Shown here piece by piece: positions 42,481-53,102 of a stretch of DNA of 64,000 nucleotides. Source of the stretch: Athripsodes cinereus (lineage: Eukaryota > Arthropoda > Insecta > Trichoptera > Leptoceridae); the NCBI GenBank assembly GCA_947579605.1, contig OX388319.1, positions 2,294,001 to 2,358,000 on the forward strand. The letters run 5' to 3'. The translations under genes and the position numbers were made by a program. Every line of letters begins with the position of its first letter. Position 1 is the first letter of the stretch. Below the pieces are notes generated by a model that did not search any database, was not told the origin of the DNA, and saw nothing but the letters and a program-made list of their open reading frames with translations.

Positions 42481-42484
42481 CCCT

Positions 42485-42698
42485 CAACTAGGGTAGCCAG
42501 CAAAAAAAAAAGCTTATTATAAACATACAAGCTGTCTTCTCCTTGCCAATAAATATTAAGACATTCAGGATGAAGGGTGACATACCTCATCGCTGAACTC
42601 AAGAAACGCGATGTTTTACGAATATTTGCCTTTTACAGGAAACTCAGAAACTTGCAGAAAAGAGTGAAAAAAAACCTATCAACTTCTACATAACGTAT
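42485..42698 (+). mobile_element. Family A short repeat, nearly full length, plus orientation
   Basis: ACTAGGGTAGCCAGC, then a poly-A of ten, TATAAACATACAAGCTGTC, TTCTCCTTGCCAATAAATAT, GACATTCAGGATGAAGGGTG, CATACCTCATCGCTGAACTC, AAGAAACGCGATGTTTTACG, AATATTTGCCTTTTACAGGA, AACTTGCAGAAAAGAGTG. It gives the best internal order of the family; the hairpin terminus is decayed (CCCTCAACTAGGG). Confidence 0.78.
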
Positions 42699-43317
42699 TT
42701 TGTAATTTGATGCTAAAATAAATATTAAATGAGGAAAATAATGAAAAACGCAACAATTTTATTTCTATGTGTTATTATGTTTACTATACAGTCAGAGAAT
42801 GACCTCACAATGAAATATGATATCCCCGAAAGCGGCCTTGGAACACTGTTCATCTGCAAACCTGATTATATAGCAGAACCAGTAACAGACTATACATATA
42901 TACTACACAACATCAGCAGTCAGCAAAGTGCCACCAACCTTCAATAAATATCAACAGTTACCAATGGATAAAACGAATACAAAGTGCATTTTTTTATGTA
43001 ATGATACAAGCAAAATTAACTCATTGAAAAATGTATCAATTAAATGCATCAAAATTATCATTTCCGCCATGAAACTATTCATCTAGGTTATTCCGTAAAT
43101 TGAAAAAAGTTATAATTGAATTTATTTTCTATTGATTGACTCAAAAACCATAACTGACGTTTTCGTTTGACTATTTATTATTAGAATAACAGGCTCATTT
43201 GACTATTTTTCATTTCTTTGACTAATCATTGCAAATACAATTATTTATTTGTGCCTTTAAATTAAGTTTTATTCAGGAATACTTAAATAAATTATTTTGA
43301 ATTATTATAAACTAAAA
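42699..43317. other. Unassigned AT-rich sequence
   Basis: One 72-codon plus frame (42729-42947) begins with a hydrophobic stretch resembling a signal peptide (ILFLCVIMFTIQS) but has no homology I recognise and no splice context. Not called as a gene. Confidence 0.35.
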
Positions 43318-43410
43318 ACACTGTAGGTATATACCACTAGAACAATTTTATTTAAAAAATTAAAACGTTTTCAGTTGTCTAATGCAACCATCTTCAGTAA
43401 AGATAACACT
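43318..43410 (-). ncRNA. Hammerhead-like motif, possible Penelope-like element 3' end
   Basis: Minus strand: CTGAAGATG, stem GTTG-CATTAGA-CAAC, T, GAAAACGTTTTAA, then AAATAAAATTGTTCTAGTGG, TATATACCTACAGTGTTTTT. Core order CUGANGA, stem II, GAAA is intact. An AATAAA signal follows, and the end resembles ATAGTGATAATCAAACAGTG at 12477. Best example of this motif family in the window. Confidence 0.5.
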
Positions 43411-43485
43411 TATACTAAAATTTAAAATCAAAGATACATATTTACAATGATATGATAAAGGTGGGGATATGTTGTTATGGTGAAA

Positions 43486-43520
43486 GGGGTGGGGGGAGTG
43501 GGGGTGCCATCAGGGGTGGG
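43486..43520 (+). other. G-quadruplex-type G-rich tract
   Basis: GGGGTGGGGGGAGTGGGGG, TGCCATCA, GGGGTGGG: five G-runs of three or more within 35 bases, with short loops except one of eight. This fits an intramolecular four-stranded fold on the plus strand. No gene or promoter is recognised beside it. Confidence 0.7.
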
Positions 43521-43797
43521 TTCAGGAGAGTTAGTAATGGAGATGATTTATTTACATCAAATTATGTGCATGCTGCTACAAGATGTATTTTTATCTTCAT
43601 CTGTCAAAAAAAGGAGCTACAAGTAAAAGTATTTGACGAAACACAAGTGGTTGAAGTCTGTTTAAGACAAAAAGATGAGGGAATATAGGAGGGAGGCCTT
43701 GTTCCAACACTGAACACAAAATTATTGACAATCAGTGTTACTGCTAGTCACTCAATTGTTGGATGATGATTATGATGATTTTGGATGATTTTCTTTC

Positions 43798-44085
43798 GAC
43801 GCCGTTTAACAGTTCCTAGACCGTCTCAAGGGCGACAGTGAAGAGTTCAGTTTTTAATTTGCTTCTGAAGCTGGTGACAGTCTGACTATCTCTCAATGGC
43901 ACCGGTCGACGATTCCACATAACCGGCCCAACAACACCAAAGGCCCTCTCATAGAAGTTAGATTTAATAGCTCTATTGGGCTCAGAAAGTATATTCACGG
44001 CCAGTTCCGAAGAGCGCAGAGGTCTTCTAGTAGTCGAGTCAAGGGGACAAAGCTCTGTGAGGCACAATGTTGTGTTCATATATAT
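43798..44085 (-). pseudogene. CR1-like C-terminal tail
   Basis: The minus frame 43816-44079 encodes LCLTELCPLDSTTRRPLRSS, then YERAFGVVGPVMWNRRPVPL, RDSQTVTSFRSKLKTELF and a stop. It aligns with CLTELCSVDETPRRPLRS, APSVWNRLPTDLRV and FRTKLKTLLFGRS of the copy at 20797. The 3' end has TCTCAAGGGCGACAG and GACGCCGTTTAACAG (plus), then GATGATGATTATGATGAT. Open over 87 codons but cut off at the 5' side. Confidence 0.85.
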
Positions 44086-44479
44086 TTTTCTTTAATTTAA
44101 CGTGTCACATAAAGTAAAGTTTGTGATTTTTTTCTGAACATACTATGACAAAGATAATCATATCGAAATATTACGTAGATGCATAATTATTTCCGATATT
44201 GGCTGCAAATACGTATTGTTCACGATAAACGTAATAGTAGGTAACTAATAATGGTCAGGTTATGCGTCGTACTATAAATGTGATCAGAATAAAACTAGAC
44301 TAGACCGGTTGTAGATGGTAATATTATTAATATGTTTTAGTAGTAGTTACACGTTCCTAGCAGCTAAAGACAATTCATACATACCATAACTACCTGTGCG
44401 TAGTTGGTTGAACATTGCCTTTTACGATAGAAATGCAGTTCTCATTATATACCTACTCCGAGCCATATAATGGTCATCA
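44086..44479. other. Unassigned sequence
   Basis: I see nothing assignable between the two retroelement tails. Confidence 0.4.
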
Positions 44480-44962
44480 TCATCATCATCATCGCCCTCA
44501 ACGCTCCTCTCGGGAGCACAGGGCAGAAACCAGCCTCCTCCATTCAGAGCGTCTCTGTGCCAATTGCGTCACCTCTTTCCACGACATTCCTTGCGCTCTG
44601 ATATCGTTGTCATAGGAACGGTGTATTGTGAAAGAGGTACGCCCGGGCCGACGGAACCCCTGCGAACGAAAGAACAGTGCTCTTTTTGGCCAACTATGAT
44701 TAGGCATTCTCAAAACATGTCCCAGCCAGGACCATCGTCTCTCCTGTATAACGGAGATCAGGTCTCTGCTGGGTGCGCCGGCGCACAGAATCATTTGTAA
44801 CATGTTCATACCATTTGACATCCAAAATCCTTCTAAGACACTTGTTTTCAAAGCTTAGTATCTTCCGCTCTTGAGCAGCCATAGAGAAGGATTGGGATGG
44901 TAGTATGCTGCTAATATCTCTGCAATATCTTTTTTCCAACGAGCTTTCTTCTTCGTTCTGTG
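44480..44962 (-). pseudogene. GAT-tailed non-LTR retrotransposon, longest copy of the C-terminal domain
   Basis: Minus-strand frames encode ERKILSFENKCLRRILDV, KWYEHVTNDSVRRRTQQRP, then (shifted) VIQERRWSWLGHVLRMPNH, SWPKRALFFRSQGFRRPGR, MSWKEVTQLAQRRSEWRRLV and SALCSREER with a stop. A basic patch (ERRWSWLGHVLRM) and the WRRLVSALCS end are typical of insect LINEs. The 3' side has GATGATGATGATGATGACC on minus (plus 44472-44493). One frameshift near 44790. Reference for interpreting 16499 and 35710. Confidence 0.87.
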
Positions 44963-46374
44963 AACATTAGCGATTAAGTCGCCCTCTGTACATTTAATAA
45001 CTGATATTTTTGTGATACTATGTATTGATTTGAAATTATGTAACCAATGTACAGTGAACAATAAAAGAAATAAGCTTACAAATTAGCTCTAGGCCAGCAG
45101 AGGTGATCGCTTTCGATGTCTATGAACAAAGTTCACCAATTCCACCATTCTCACTGTCATCTGCGAGTTGTGTCCAAATCCAGTTGAAAAATCATAAAAT
45201 TACTAAATATTCTCAACATTCAACTAATAAACAAACATAACTATATGCATCTAAGTAGTTTGCACTGAATATTGATTACATTATTTTATAATCTGCAATA
45301 TTAACATCAATTTCTAAAGTTTGTTATATGTATGTATATGTATTTTAAGTTTGTTATACTTTTGTATTGTTTTTCTTCTTGTGTTTATACGCTAAATTGT
45401 ATGGAGTGTAGAGAAATTATAATATGTATTGGTGGAAATTGTATTAGTATTAAAGTATTTAATTTTGTTATTAAAAAAGCAACAGGCGTTTATAGTTTAG
45501 TAAATAAATAAATAAACATTATGTAACCTAAAATTTCATAGTTAAACGTTTGTTTAGAACAGTTAGACTAGCAAAATAACAGAAAACGACGTGTCCAACT
45601 CGAAAAAGCACATTTACTTTAAATGGAAATGGCTTGTAAGCTAATCGTGTACCTACCAAGAAGGACGTTGATAGTAATAAAATTCGTAATAATTAATATT
45701 AAATTGTAAGATGTTAATTAATTTTTAAGGGCGGAAGACGCATATTAGAACGAGATTCAGTTTAACTTTGGAAGAGAGTATAATAATATATAAATTTCAA
45801 CAGGAGGTCCGTAGAATAGAGATGTTATGAGTTTCCATACAAAGTTTTAACCGCAGCAGTGGTAACAATTTGACCTTAATTTTATAGGAACTAAATAGTT
45901 TCTAAAAGTTAATCCTCCGAATATTATTACCTACCAGATACCGGATTATATCCAAACGCATATTTGCATAATATCTTGCATATTTTAGTAAGATTATTAC
46001 ATTATTTTTTTGTAATCAAATTATATAATAATACTAAAAAAATACCATAATTTATGTGAATATGCCTGAACAAAGGCATTGAATGTCAAAATGTAACTTT
46101 AATAAAGTGTTAGTAAAACCCAAAACCGTATTTTCAATGTATTTCATTTACATAAAAACACTGCAATAATTGTCAAATAAAATTCAAAAATGTGTGTTGC
46201 CTTTGACAACAACAATTTTGATGAAAAATTGTTGACTTTGCATGTTTTTATTACTTTTGAGAGATTTATATCTGAAAAAAATTCGAACCAAATTTATATG
46301 AAAAATAATAGAATTTCAAACATTAATAACCACATTCCCTTCACCATGTCATAAACTCTAAAGATCTCAATTTT
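44963..46374. other. Unassigned AT-rich sequence
   Basis: An AAATAAATAAATAAAC run lies at 45502-45517. The word GCATATTTGCATAATATC, TTGCATATTT at 45959 recurs in diverged form at 46872 and 46930, hinting at an unassigned short repeat. Confidence 0.4.
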
Positions 46375-46515
46375 CTTCTTCTTCTTACTCGTTTGTTAGA
46401 GACACTGAAGTCTATTCACGCAGAAAGATCCTCTTGCGATATGGAGAGCCAACTGTCCTTCCATCGTTTTGGGGGTTTTTCTGGTGGACGCCATCTCTCA
46501 GGTAGTCCATGTAGG
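46375..46515 (-). pseudogene. Possible non-LTR C-terminal tail
   Basis: The minus strand encodes PERWRPPEKPPKRWKDSWL, SISQEDLSA and a stop. P-KRWKD resembles the GRP-KRW-D block of insect LINE tails, but little else supports it. The 3' side on minus is a GAAGAAGAAGAA repeat. Confidence 0.4.
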
Positions 46516-47999
46516 ACAATATTTGGGTATCTAGCACTGTTTATTTTTTGGACGTGTTCGTGTATGAATATCATCGCCGTTGTCGTCCCCATCTAACAAC
46601 ATTTTGAACCTCGCATTGCAGTTATTCTGACAAGGTCTCGTAGGTTTTTTTCTGACAATATCTGACAAATTTCGGATCCAAATCAACATCCATAATGAAA
46701 ACGCGGTATTTAAAAAGTATATTTTCGTAATGTCACCTAAATTTCAATTAAATATGTCACATTTACCCTGCAAATTTATAGTGCATTTACTAGCTAGTAT
46801 AAAAACTTACTCACGTTCTCCGTAATATTTGTATGCAATAATAGGTAGTTTTTACATTATTATCATTCATGTGCATATTATCTTGCATTCTTAAAGCATC
46901 TTTACGCATACCACTAGATATTTGACTTCATGCATATTCTTATCTCGCATATTGTCATGCATATTTAAAGCCTTTTTATTGCTAGTCAACTTTTGCAGCG
47001 CAACAATATAACTACTATTATGACTCTCTCGGGAGGTAATCAAAATTTTACGCACCCCCTTCCTTTTAGAATAAGGACGACCATAGTAGAAGTTTTAACA
47101 CATAGTTAAAATTTTATTCGTAATAATCGCGTGTTTCTCTAATTGGGGTAAACAGATAAACACGATAGTGTGTAGTAAAATACGAGTAGGTTAAATATGC
47201 CAGTGACTTCGAAAATATTAAAATATAATATTCTTCTCCCCAAAGCACGAGCTACGCTCAATTTTGGGGAGTAATTGTATTAGGAAAAAAAATGTATTAT
47301 TTTATTGTTCAATTATTGTAAATGATATTATTGTGTTTAATAAACTATTATTATTATTATAAATTGGAGCCCAACTCCATTTCGGAATATTGCCTATTAC
47401 ATAGTTTTATATTTTAATTGTACATCAATCTTTAACAGTTCGAAGAATTCGAAGCAGGAAGCAGATCTTATTTCACAATTTAGAATCCTGATGTTTGTCC
47501 CTCAGGCCAACAAAGATAATATTTGAAATCATAGCAGAATATTTGGTCTTAGATGACGTATTGCATTGAACAACAAAATATTTTTTATCTAGAAGACTTT
47601 ATGTATTGTAGATTTACTATGTTCTTAGATCCTGTATTTTAAAAATGTTATGTAAATTAATTTTGAAAACAACTAAAAAGTAAAGAACCAAAAGACAATC
47701 AAGGGATTACTTACTGCTGGCCTTCATCTCTCTACTGCTGGATATAAGCCCCTTCTGATCTTATACATTTGCCACGGTCTTGAACAACACGAAACCACTT
47801 TTTTCGCACAACTTGTAGGTTTAACAATGTGATCCCTCCATCTTTTTTAAGATCTTTCTAAATTTATTTTACTCTCCCATAGTCTCCACTTCAAGATCCT
47901 AGGTATCTAGGAACTATATGACCAGCTCCTTATCACTTAAGCTTGTAAAATTTATCAATAAATTATTTATTTATTATTATTATTATTTGGATGATTTGT
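46516..47999. other. Unassigned AT-rich sequence
   Basis: Contains TTCTCCCCAAAGCACGAGC, TACGCTCAATTTTGGGGAG (47232-47270), whose CTCCCCAAA / TTTGGGGAG ends pair across about 20 bp. TTATTATTATTATTATTTG lies at 47971-47989 next to the CR1-like tail. No exon recognised. Confidence 0.4.
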
Positions 48000-48230
48000 A
48001 AAGCGCCGTTTTGTGAAAAAAAAAATCCACCTCAAGGGCGCTCTTTGCTAACTAAGGTTGTGCCTGGATTATTCCGTGAGATTTCTTGAATAGATAAGTC
48101 TTCAGTTGGTTCTTGAAACGAGATATGTCCTGCGTTTCTCTGATCATTTGTGGAAGCCTGTTCTGGACTACAGGTGCAGATATTGCAAAAGCACGCTCCA
48201 CGACCCACGTACACTGGTTTCGATACAGTA
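48000..48230 (-). pseudogene. CR1-like C-terminal tail, bordered by a fold-back element
   Basis: The minus strand encodes SVLYRNQCTWVVERAFAIS, APVVQNRLPQMIRETQDIS, RFKNQLKTYLFKKSHGI. The 3' UTR CGCCCTTGAGGTGG, CAAAACGGCGCTTTACAAAT, CATCC leads into AAATAATAATAATAATAAA. The upstream part of the frame ends where the 48231-48437 inverted-repeat element starts, and its continuation was not found beyond that element. Confidence 0.82.
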
Positions 48231-48437
48231 CAGAGGCCTGAGTCAACAACACACTTTCGTCTCACGTTCCCGCTCCGCTAGCGTTCGGGTGCAGACGATG
48301 GTGCGCCAAAGTGTTAATTTTCGTAACTATTGTGTATCTTAGCAACGAAATTGACACTTGCTTGCAACATCGTCTGCACCCGAACGCTAACGGAGCGGGA
48401 ACGTGAGACGAAAGTGTGTTGTTGACTCAGGCCTCTG
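48231..48437. mobile_element. Fold-back inverted-repeat element, 207 bp
   Basis: The left arm CAGAGGCCTGAGTCAACAAC, ACACTTTCGTCTCACGTTCC, CGCTCCGCTAGCGTTCGGGT, GCAGACGATG is matched inverted by the right arm with one mismatch (CTAGCG versus TTAGCG) over the first 69 bp. Looser pairing continues almost to the centre (GTGTTAATTTTCGTAAC versus GTGTCAATTTCGTTGC). GC-rich relative to surroundings. CAGAGGCC-type ends recall hAT termini, but no matching 8-bp duplication is visible, and AGGCCT could itself be a palindromic target site. Non-coding. Confidence 0.85.
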
Positions 48438-48889
48438 GTCCATATCCACAAAGACAATTTATCATTTAATTAATATTATCAACAAAACCATTGATTAATA
48501 ATATAAAACGAACTTGAGACGAACTAAATTCCAATTGACTTAAATCTTCAGAATTATAATGAAAGACTGAATTTCTCTTTGCATTAGAAGTTGAAACACT
48601 GCAAGACCTGTTCAGACGTCGGAAGTAATGAATTACCTATTTAATAAATAATTGTAATCATATTACTGTTTATTATTTCTAGTTTAATATTTTGTACAAT
48701 AAAGTGGATTATTGTTATATTCCGCAACGAAAGTACGAACATTGATTCACCAAAAGTTCAGATGTCGGGAGACTTCAATTTATTCGATTAAATTTCTAGA
48801 CTGACAAATTTGTCCACACACGGTAGCATGGTGGATAAACAATTTTAGAGACTAAAATACTCCGTACGCTGTGATAGAATCAGTTAGAA
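48438..48889. other. Unassigned AT-rich sequence
   Basis: I could not identify a continuation of the interrupted CR1-like frame, nor any other feature. Confidence 0.4.
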
Positions 48890-48892
48890 ATA

Positions 48893-49142
48893 CTATACCA
48901 TCACAACATATCCCACCAGCGGAGTAGATAGCGAACTAACTGCACATGGGAAACAAATAGATTGTCCTCTCCGTGCTAGTAAAAAAGTCAAGATTTTGGG
49001 GTGGTTGACATGCCTCATCGCTGAATTGGAGTTGTTGATCGTCATACTCAAGAGGCATTTCGAAAACCTGCCTTTCAAAGGACACTTGAAATCTTACAAT
49101 AAAGATTACAAGACCAATTCTTTATCGCGGTCTCCCAGGGAC
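48893..49142 (+). mobile_element. Family A short repeat, nearly full length, plus orientation
   Basis: Hairpin terminus TACCATCACAACATATCCCA, CCAGCGGAGTAGATAG, then GATTGTCCTCTCCGTGCTAG, GACATGCCTCATCGCTGAAT, CTGCCTTTCAAAGGACACTT, GAAATCTTACAATAAAG, ATTCTTTATCGCGGTCTCCC. About 250 bp. Confidence 0.8.
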
Positions 49143-49649
49143 TTTTTCAGTTAAAAATTATGTTTCCCCCCCTCTTGTATCCAAAAACCTTGCCAACCTC
49201 GACTTCTAGATGTAGTCCATTGTGGGATTTAGTCCTTAGATGTCTTCCCACAAACCTAAAACCTGAAATAAATTCAAAATTTTGTGTGGGATAGTTCCTT
49301 TGATCTGTTCTTGGCCAGGAAGGGTTGAATTCATGTAAGAGTACCCCGCTCATAGGTAAATGATTACCAACACATCCTTCAGTAATGAGTATGCTACACA
49401 CCCCACAAAATGCACCAGCCAATCACGGTGATGCTACTCGGTTACAAATACAATCACGTGTTCTGTAATACACATTACCTGTGACTGTGTGCGTAGCGGT
49501 GCTAGGGCACTTTAAAAAAAATCAAGTCTAACGTGTGAGCTAATTGTTTTGACTCTTGTTAAAAATGATGGTAAAAAATGGTGATTAAACAAAAATGATA
49601 AACAAAAACACATGGCAAAACAAATCACACTATCAAATAACATAGCAAT
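49143..49649. other. Unassigned sequence
   Basis: Short open frames without motif; a slightly GC-richer tract at 49185-49345. Nothing supportable. Confidence 0.4.
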
Positions 49650-49848
49650 TCGAGTTCGTCGGTAGCCTGGAGGTAGAGTTACGGCCTTATGAACATGAGG
49701 TCCGGGGTTCGATCCCAGGTGCCGGCAAACTTCCCTTTCACGACACAAGCTTTTAGCTTACTAAGAAAGGTGTATAAGGTTGTATTTCGGTTTATAACAA
49801 AACCCAGATATATCTTTTATATAAAAAAAATAATAATAAAAAAAAATA
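49650..49848 (+). mobile_element. SINE-B, tRNA-headed, with A-rich tail
   Basis: The head GTCGGTAGCCTGGAGGTAGA holds an A box (TAGCCTGGAGG) and CCGGGGTTCGATCCCAGG a B box, about 45 bp apart, followed by GTGCCGGCAAACTTCCC. The body has CACGACACAAGCTTTTAGC, AGGTGTATAAGGTTGTATTT, ACCCAGATATATCTTTTATA, and the tail is AAAAAAAATAATAATAAAAA. Internal polymerase III promoter elements imply a tRNA origin. A reversed copy lies at 54556-54738. Confidence 0.88.
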
Positions 49849-50201
49849 GCTAACTATTTAAAATCTTAGTTCGACACTTTTGTCCAAAATTAATGGACAT
49901 CGGACATCGTGGTACCTACCACACTGCACGTGGGTTTTAATGAAAGACAACGCGGTCTATTATTATAAACGTTATATTATAATATTAATTTCATGTTTAG
50001 CGTTTAAACCTGACATTTCTAAAACAAATTATCAAGTAGACCGAGATTATAAAACGCTGATTATTTTTATAACGCTACTGGCGACATGAAGACGCTTAAT
50101 ATAAGACCGTCCATAGTAGCTCAAAATTATCATAACACTACAAGAGTCCCCCCCCTATATTACCACAGTATGAAAAAATTCAAATTTTTCAATGGAGATT
50201 T

Positions 50202-50482
50202 AAAAAACATAACATAACATGTATAGAAAATTCACACAGACCGAGCTAGTCCCAAACTAAGATATGAATCTTGTATTATGGGTACTAATTTATAAAATAA
50301 AAATAAAAATAAACACGACGATACACATATACAATGCACTAAACACATATACATGTAACACCCAGACCCAGGATAATCTGAAAAAGGTCATTCTTCATTT
50401 TGCCCTGGCCGGGAATCGAACCCGGGACCTCGTGACTCAAAGGCAAGTGCGTAAGCCTCCACGCTACACCGGTCGTCTTGAC
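50202..50482 (-). mobile_element. SINE-A, tRNA-headed, well preserved
   Basis: On the minus strand: GACCGGTGTAGCGTGGAGGC (A box), TTGCCTTTGAGTCACGAGG, TCCCGGGTTCGATTCCCGG (B box), CCAGGGCAAAATGAAGAATG, then ATTATCCTGGGTCTGGGTG, TTACATGTATATGTGTTTAG, a body ending CTAGCTCGGTCTGTGTGAAT and the TGTTATGTTATG tail. Box sequences are close to consensus. It contains a separate AAATAAAAATAAAAATAAAC insertion in the body. Confidence 0.92.
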
Positions 50483-50807
50483 ATGACATGTTACATTATG
50501 TTTATTGATAATTGCTGACAAATACTTTATCGTAATTTCTTCAAAAATAAAGAAACAAATAATACATCGATCCCATTCTTCAGTTTTCGTTTTAGTGCTG
50601 GATAAACCTATTGAAGTTTTTCCATACTTTTCTACAAAATATCTCCCTCAAGGTTCACTCAAACTAATTCCCCTCCTATCAGCGACAGAGATAATTAATT
50701 AATTTGTCAATCTACCATGCCGATTTTTTTTATCTATTTGTATTACCTCTGTATTGTAATAACTGTATGTTTGCGTAAACTATAAAATAAAACTATAAAA
50801 AAACTAT

Positions 50808-50945
50808 CACGATACATTCCACAAGTGAAAATGTAAATAATCTGACTACATGTAGTAAACATGCATATTGTCTTCTCCGTGCCAAAAAAAGAAAATGAAA
50901 CATTCAGGAATGGTACACCTTATCGCTGAATGAAGATAATTTTAG
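50808..50945 (+). mobile_element. Family A fragment, terminal half
   Basis: TATCACGATACATTCCACAA, GTGAAAATG, TAGTAAACATGCATATTGTC, TTCTCCGTGCC, AAACATTCAGGAATGGTAC, ACCTTATCGCTGAATGA. Ends at the CATCGCTGAA block. Confidence 0.72.
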
Positions 50946-51885
50946 AAGCTAATCTTTTCTGGTGACAGGCCATTTCTCTTTCCTAATCAGATCCATAGTT
51001 TCACAATACCATTTTAGCTTCGCTACAATACTATGGACTAAATAATACGTAAATACATTAATGATTATACACGCAAACAAACTGAAGCATTAATTAAAAT
51101 TAATACGATTTCGGCGTAACCAACAGCACTTTAATTATTAATGATAATAATACAGATTAGTAACGTAATTAATTGCACAATTAAAATTTTAAATAGACTT
51201 GTAAAGAATACATTAATAACAACACTCTATAAATAATAATAATAAATAATTATATTTAAAGCGGAAAATGTCGTAGGCTTCCCGAGTAAACCTAATTTAA
51301 ATAATTTAGATAACGGATTATGATATTATTTATAAATAATATAGAAAAATGGGTTACTTTATTTTATAGTAGGAGTAAAGATTAAAATAATAACATTTTA
51401 AATGGCGTAAGAGGTCATGGATAATTATAATACTTAGACTACATAAAAAAAAACTTTTAATTAAATATTTAAAGATTAAGTAGTAGAAGACAGGATTTGG
51501 AGTGGCTAGAAGTTCTGGATACAGAGATAGATAGGGACCTCTGGAAGTAATGTCTTGGCGTTTTGCAACGCGAGTCAATTATGATGAAGAGAAAAAGACG
51601 GTGCATTGAAAATATTTTCAAGACAAGTATAAAGATATTTTTTACAGTAAGATATATCTTTTAAGATATCTTTACGAAAAATATTAAGGATTAGTCATAT
51701 AAGTATAAAAGTATAATAGATTGTCATAGCAATTGTTTATTTCAACTTTAAAATTACTACAGAACGAGTTCAAAATGAACAAAACTATTTACAAATGTAT
51801 ACCTATTTAGTATACAACTTCCTTTGAATGTCCGCACAGAGCGTGTGATCTTTTAAAAAGTAACTTATGTAATGATTCTTATCCC
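50946..51885. other. Unassigned AT-rich sequence
   Basis: No exon, RNA or boundary recognised. TAATAATAATAAATAATTA occurs at 51235-51253. Confidence 0.4.
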
Positions 51886-51887
51886 TC

Positions 51888-51975
51888 AATCCCATCATGG
51901 CATTTCCCACAATTCGTCCCTCATCTGACTAACTGTCGTAACTGGTAAAATGTAAATTGTTCAGGAGAGCATTTT
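51888..51975 (+). mobile_element. Family A terminus, decayed
   Basis: CAATCCCATCATGGCATTTC, CCACAATTCGTCCCTCATC, then TGTAAATTGTTCAGGAGAG. Only the TATCATCACGGCATATCCCAC part is recognisable. Confidence 0.4.
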
Positions 51976-52349
51976 TAGTGTTTTGGCGTGCATAGTTTCG
52001 TCTCTCCCAGCTAAACGAAAGAGTCTAAATGTATTTTATTATTTTATTTGTATTTTTATGAATCTCTGAATTATTTTTGTGATAATTAAATTTCCATAAG
52101 TATATTGGATTTATTTTTATGCACCGTCAAAGTAGATAGGACCCTTTGTGAGACTTTTTTCCCATGGCCATATTTAGTTATGCTCAGATAGGACTTAACT
52201 ATTTTAAGAGTCAAAGGTGAAAATAAAACGATTTTATAATTTAAGAAAGTATATTAATTAACAAGAGTGTTTACACTGTAATAAGAGCAGTTTTATGGGA
52301 AATAAAATGATAGTAAATCACTAAAAAATAAATTATTATGCAGATTATG

Positions 52350-52395
52350 GTGTTCGAGAATTCTCATCCTCATCATCAGATGTTAATAAATAAAA
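52350..52395 (-). other. Degenerate hammerhead-like motif
   Basis: Minus strand: CTGATGATGAGGATGA, GAATTC, TCGAACACC, followed by an AATAATTTATTTTTTAGTGA tract that recalls the ends at 12477 and 43318. GAAA is replaced by GAAC, so the core is broken. Confidence 0.3.
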
Positions 52396-53102
52396 TTTCG
52401 TGATTATTTTCAAAACAACGAATTTAGTGATGGAGGGACTTATAAAACTCAGCGTGCTTGAGTAATCTTATCATCGGTGTATCGCCAGTAGTCAAAGACA
52501 TCGAGTCAGCAGATTTTGCCTGGGAAATTTTAGATGGAGTGGATTTGAGTTGAGAAATCTCGTTATGCAATATTATGTTAAATACTTGTCGTTTCAAGTA
52601 TATTGAACGATAATTTGTTTCGCCATCACTAGTTTTAAAAGAAAACTTAGTAAGACTGTGTTTTTCTACTGAAAATTACGTCATCTCCGTTCAGTTTACA
52701 TTTAGCCCTGTGTCGTCATTCGAAGGGAAAGAAGACGTAGCTCAATGGATAATTTCTTAAAATCCAAAAAATCTGAACAGTTGAGGGGTGTAACGATGTA
52801 AGGTTTGTTTCTACCTGCTAATTTGAAAACAGGAAGTAATTGACTAGGAACAAAGATATTACCACTTTTCTTAAGCGCATAGTTAATAGCACTGTGTACC
52901 GAATCGCCTTCACTTTGTCCGTGACATGGAACAGATACGTTATTTTATTTCATTATTATTTCTTGAATTATTTATAAAGTAAATTAAGGTAGAAGCGATT
53001 ATTGAATTTTTGTTTTAACCGCAACAGCAGTCGGCAAATAAATATACTTTTTATAACATTTTTCATCATACGAGTACATATTCAGAAAAGAAAAAACGCA
53101 GA
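52396..53102. other. Unassigned sequence
   Basis: Expected to include the C-terminal part and 3' UTR of the pseudogene that follows on minus, but I could not identify coding blocks here. Confidence 0.35.

Noticed and set aside
42729..42947. 72-codon frame with a signal-peptide-like start
   Set aside because: Hydrophobic stretches arise easily in AT-rich DNA and nothing else supports a secreted peptide gene.
49512..49748. 78-codon frame with a GSNPGP-type segment
   Set aside because: It is the antisense translation of the SINE-B head, a frequent artefact in gene predictions.
50395..50482. tRNA gene on minus
   Set aside because: A and B boxes are present but the stems do not form a proper cloverleaf, and it continues into a repeated body found at four other loci; it is a SINE head.
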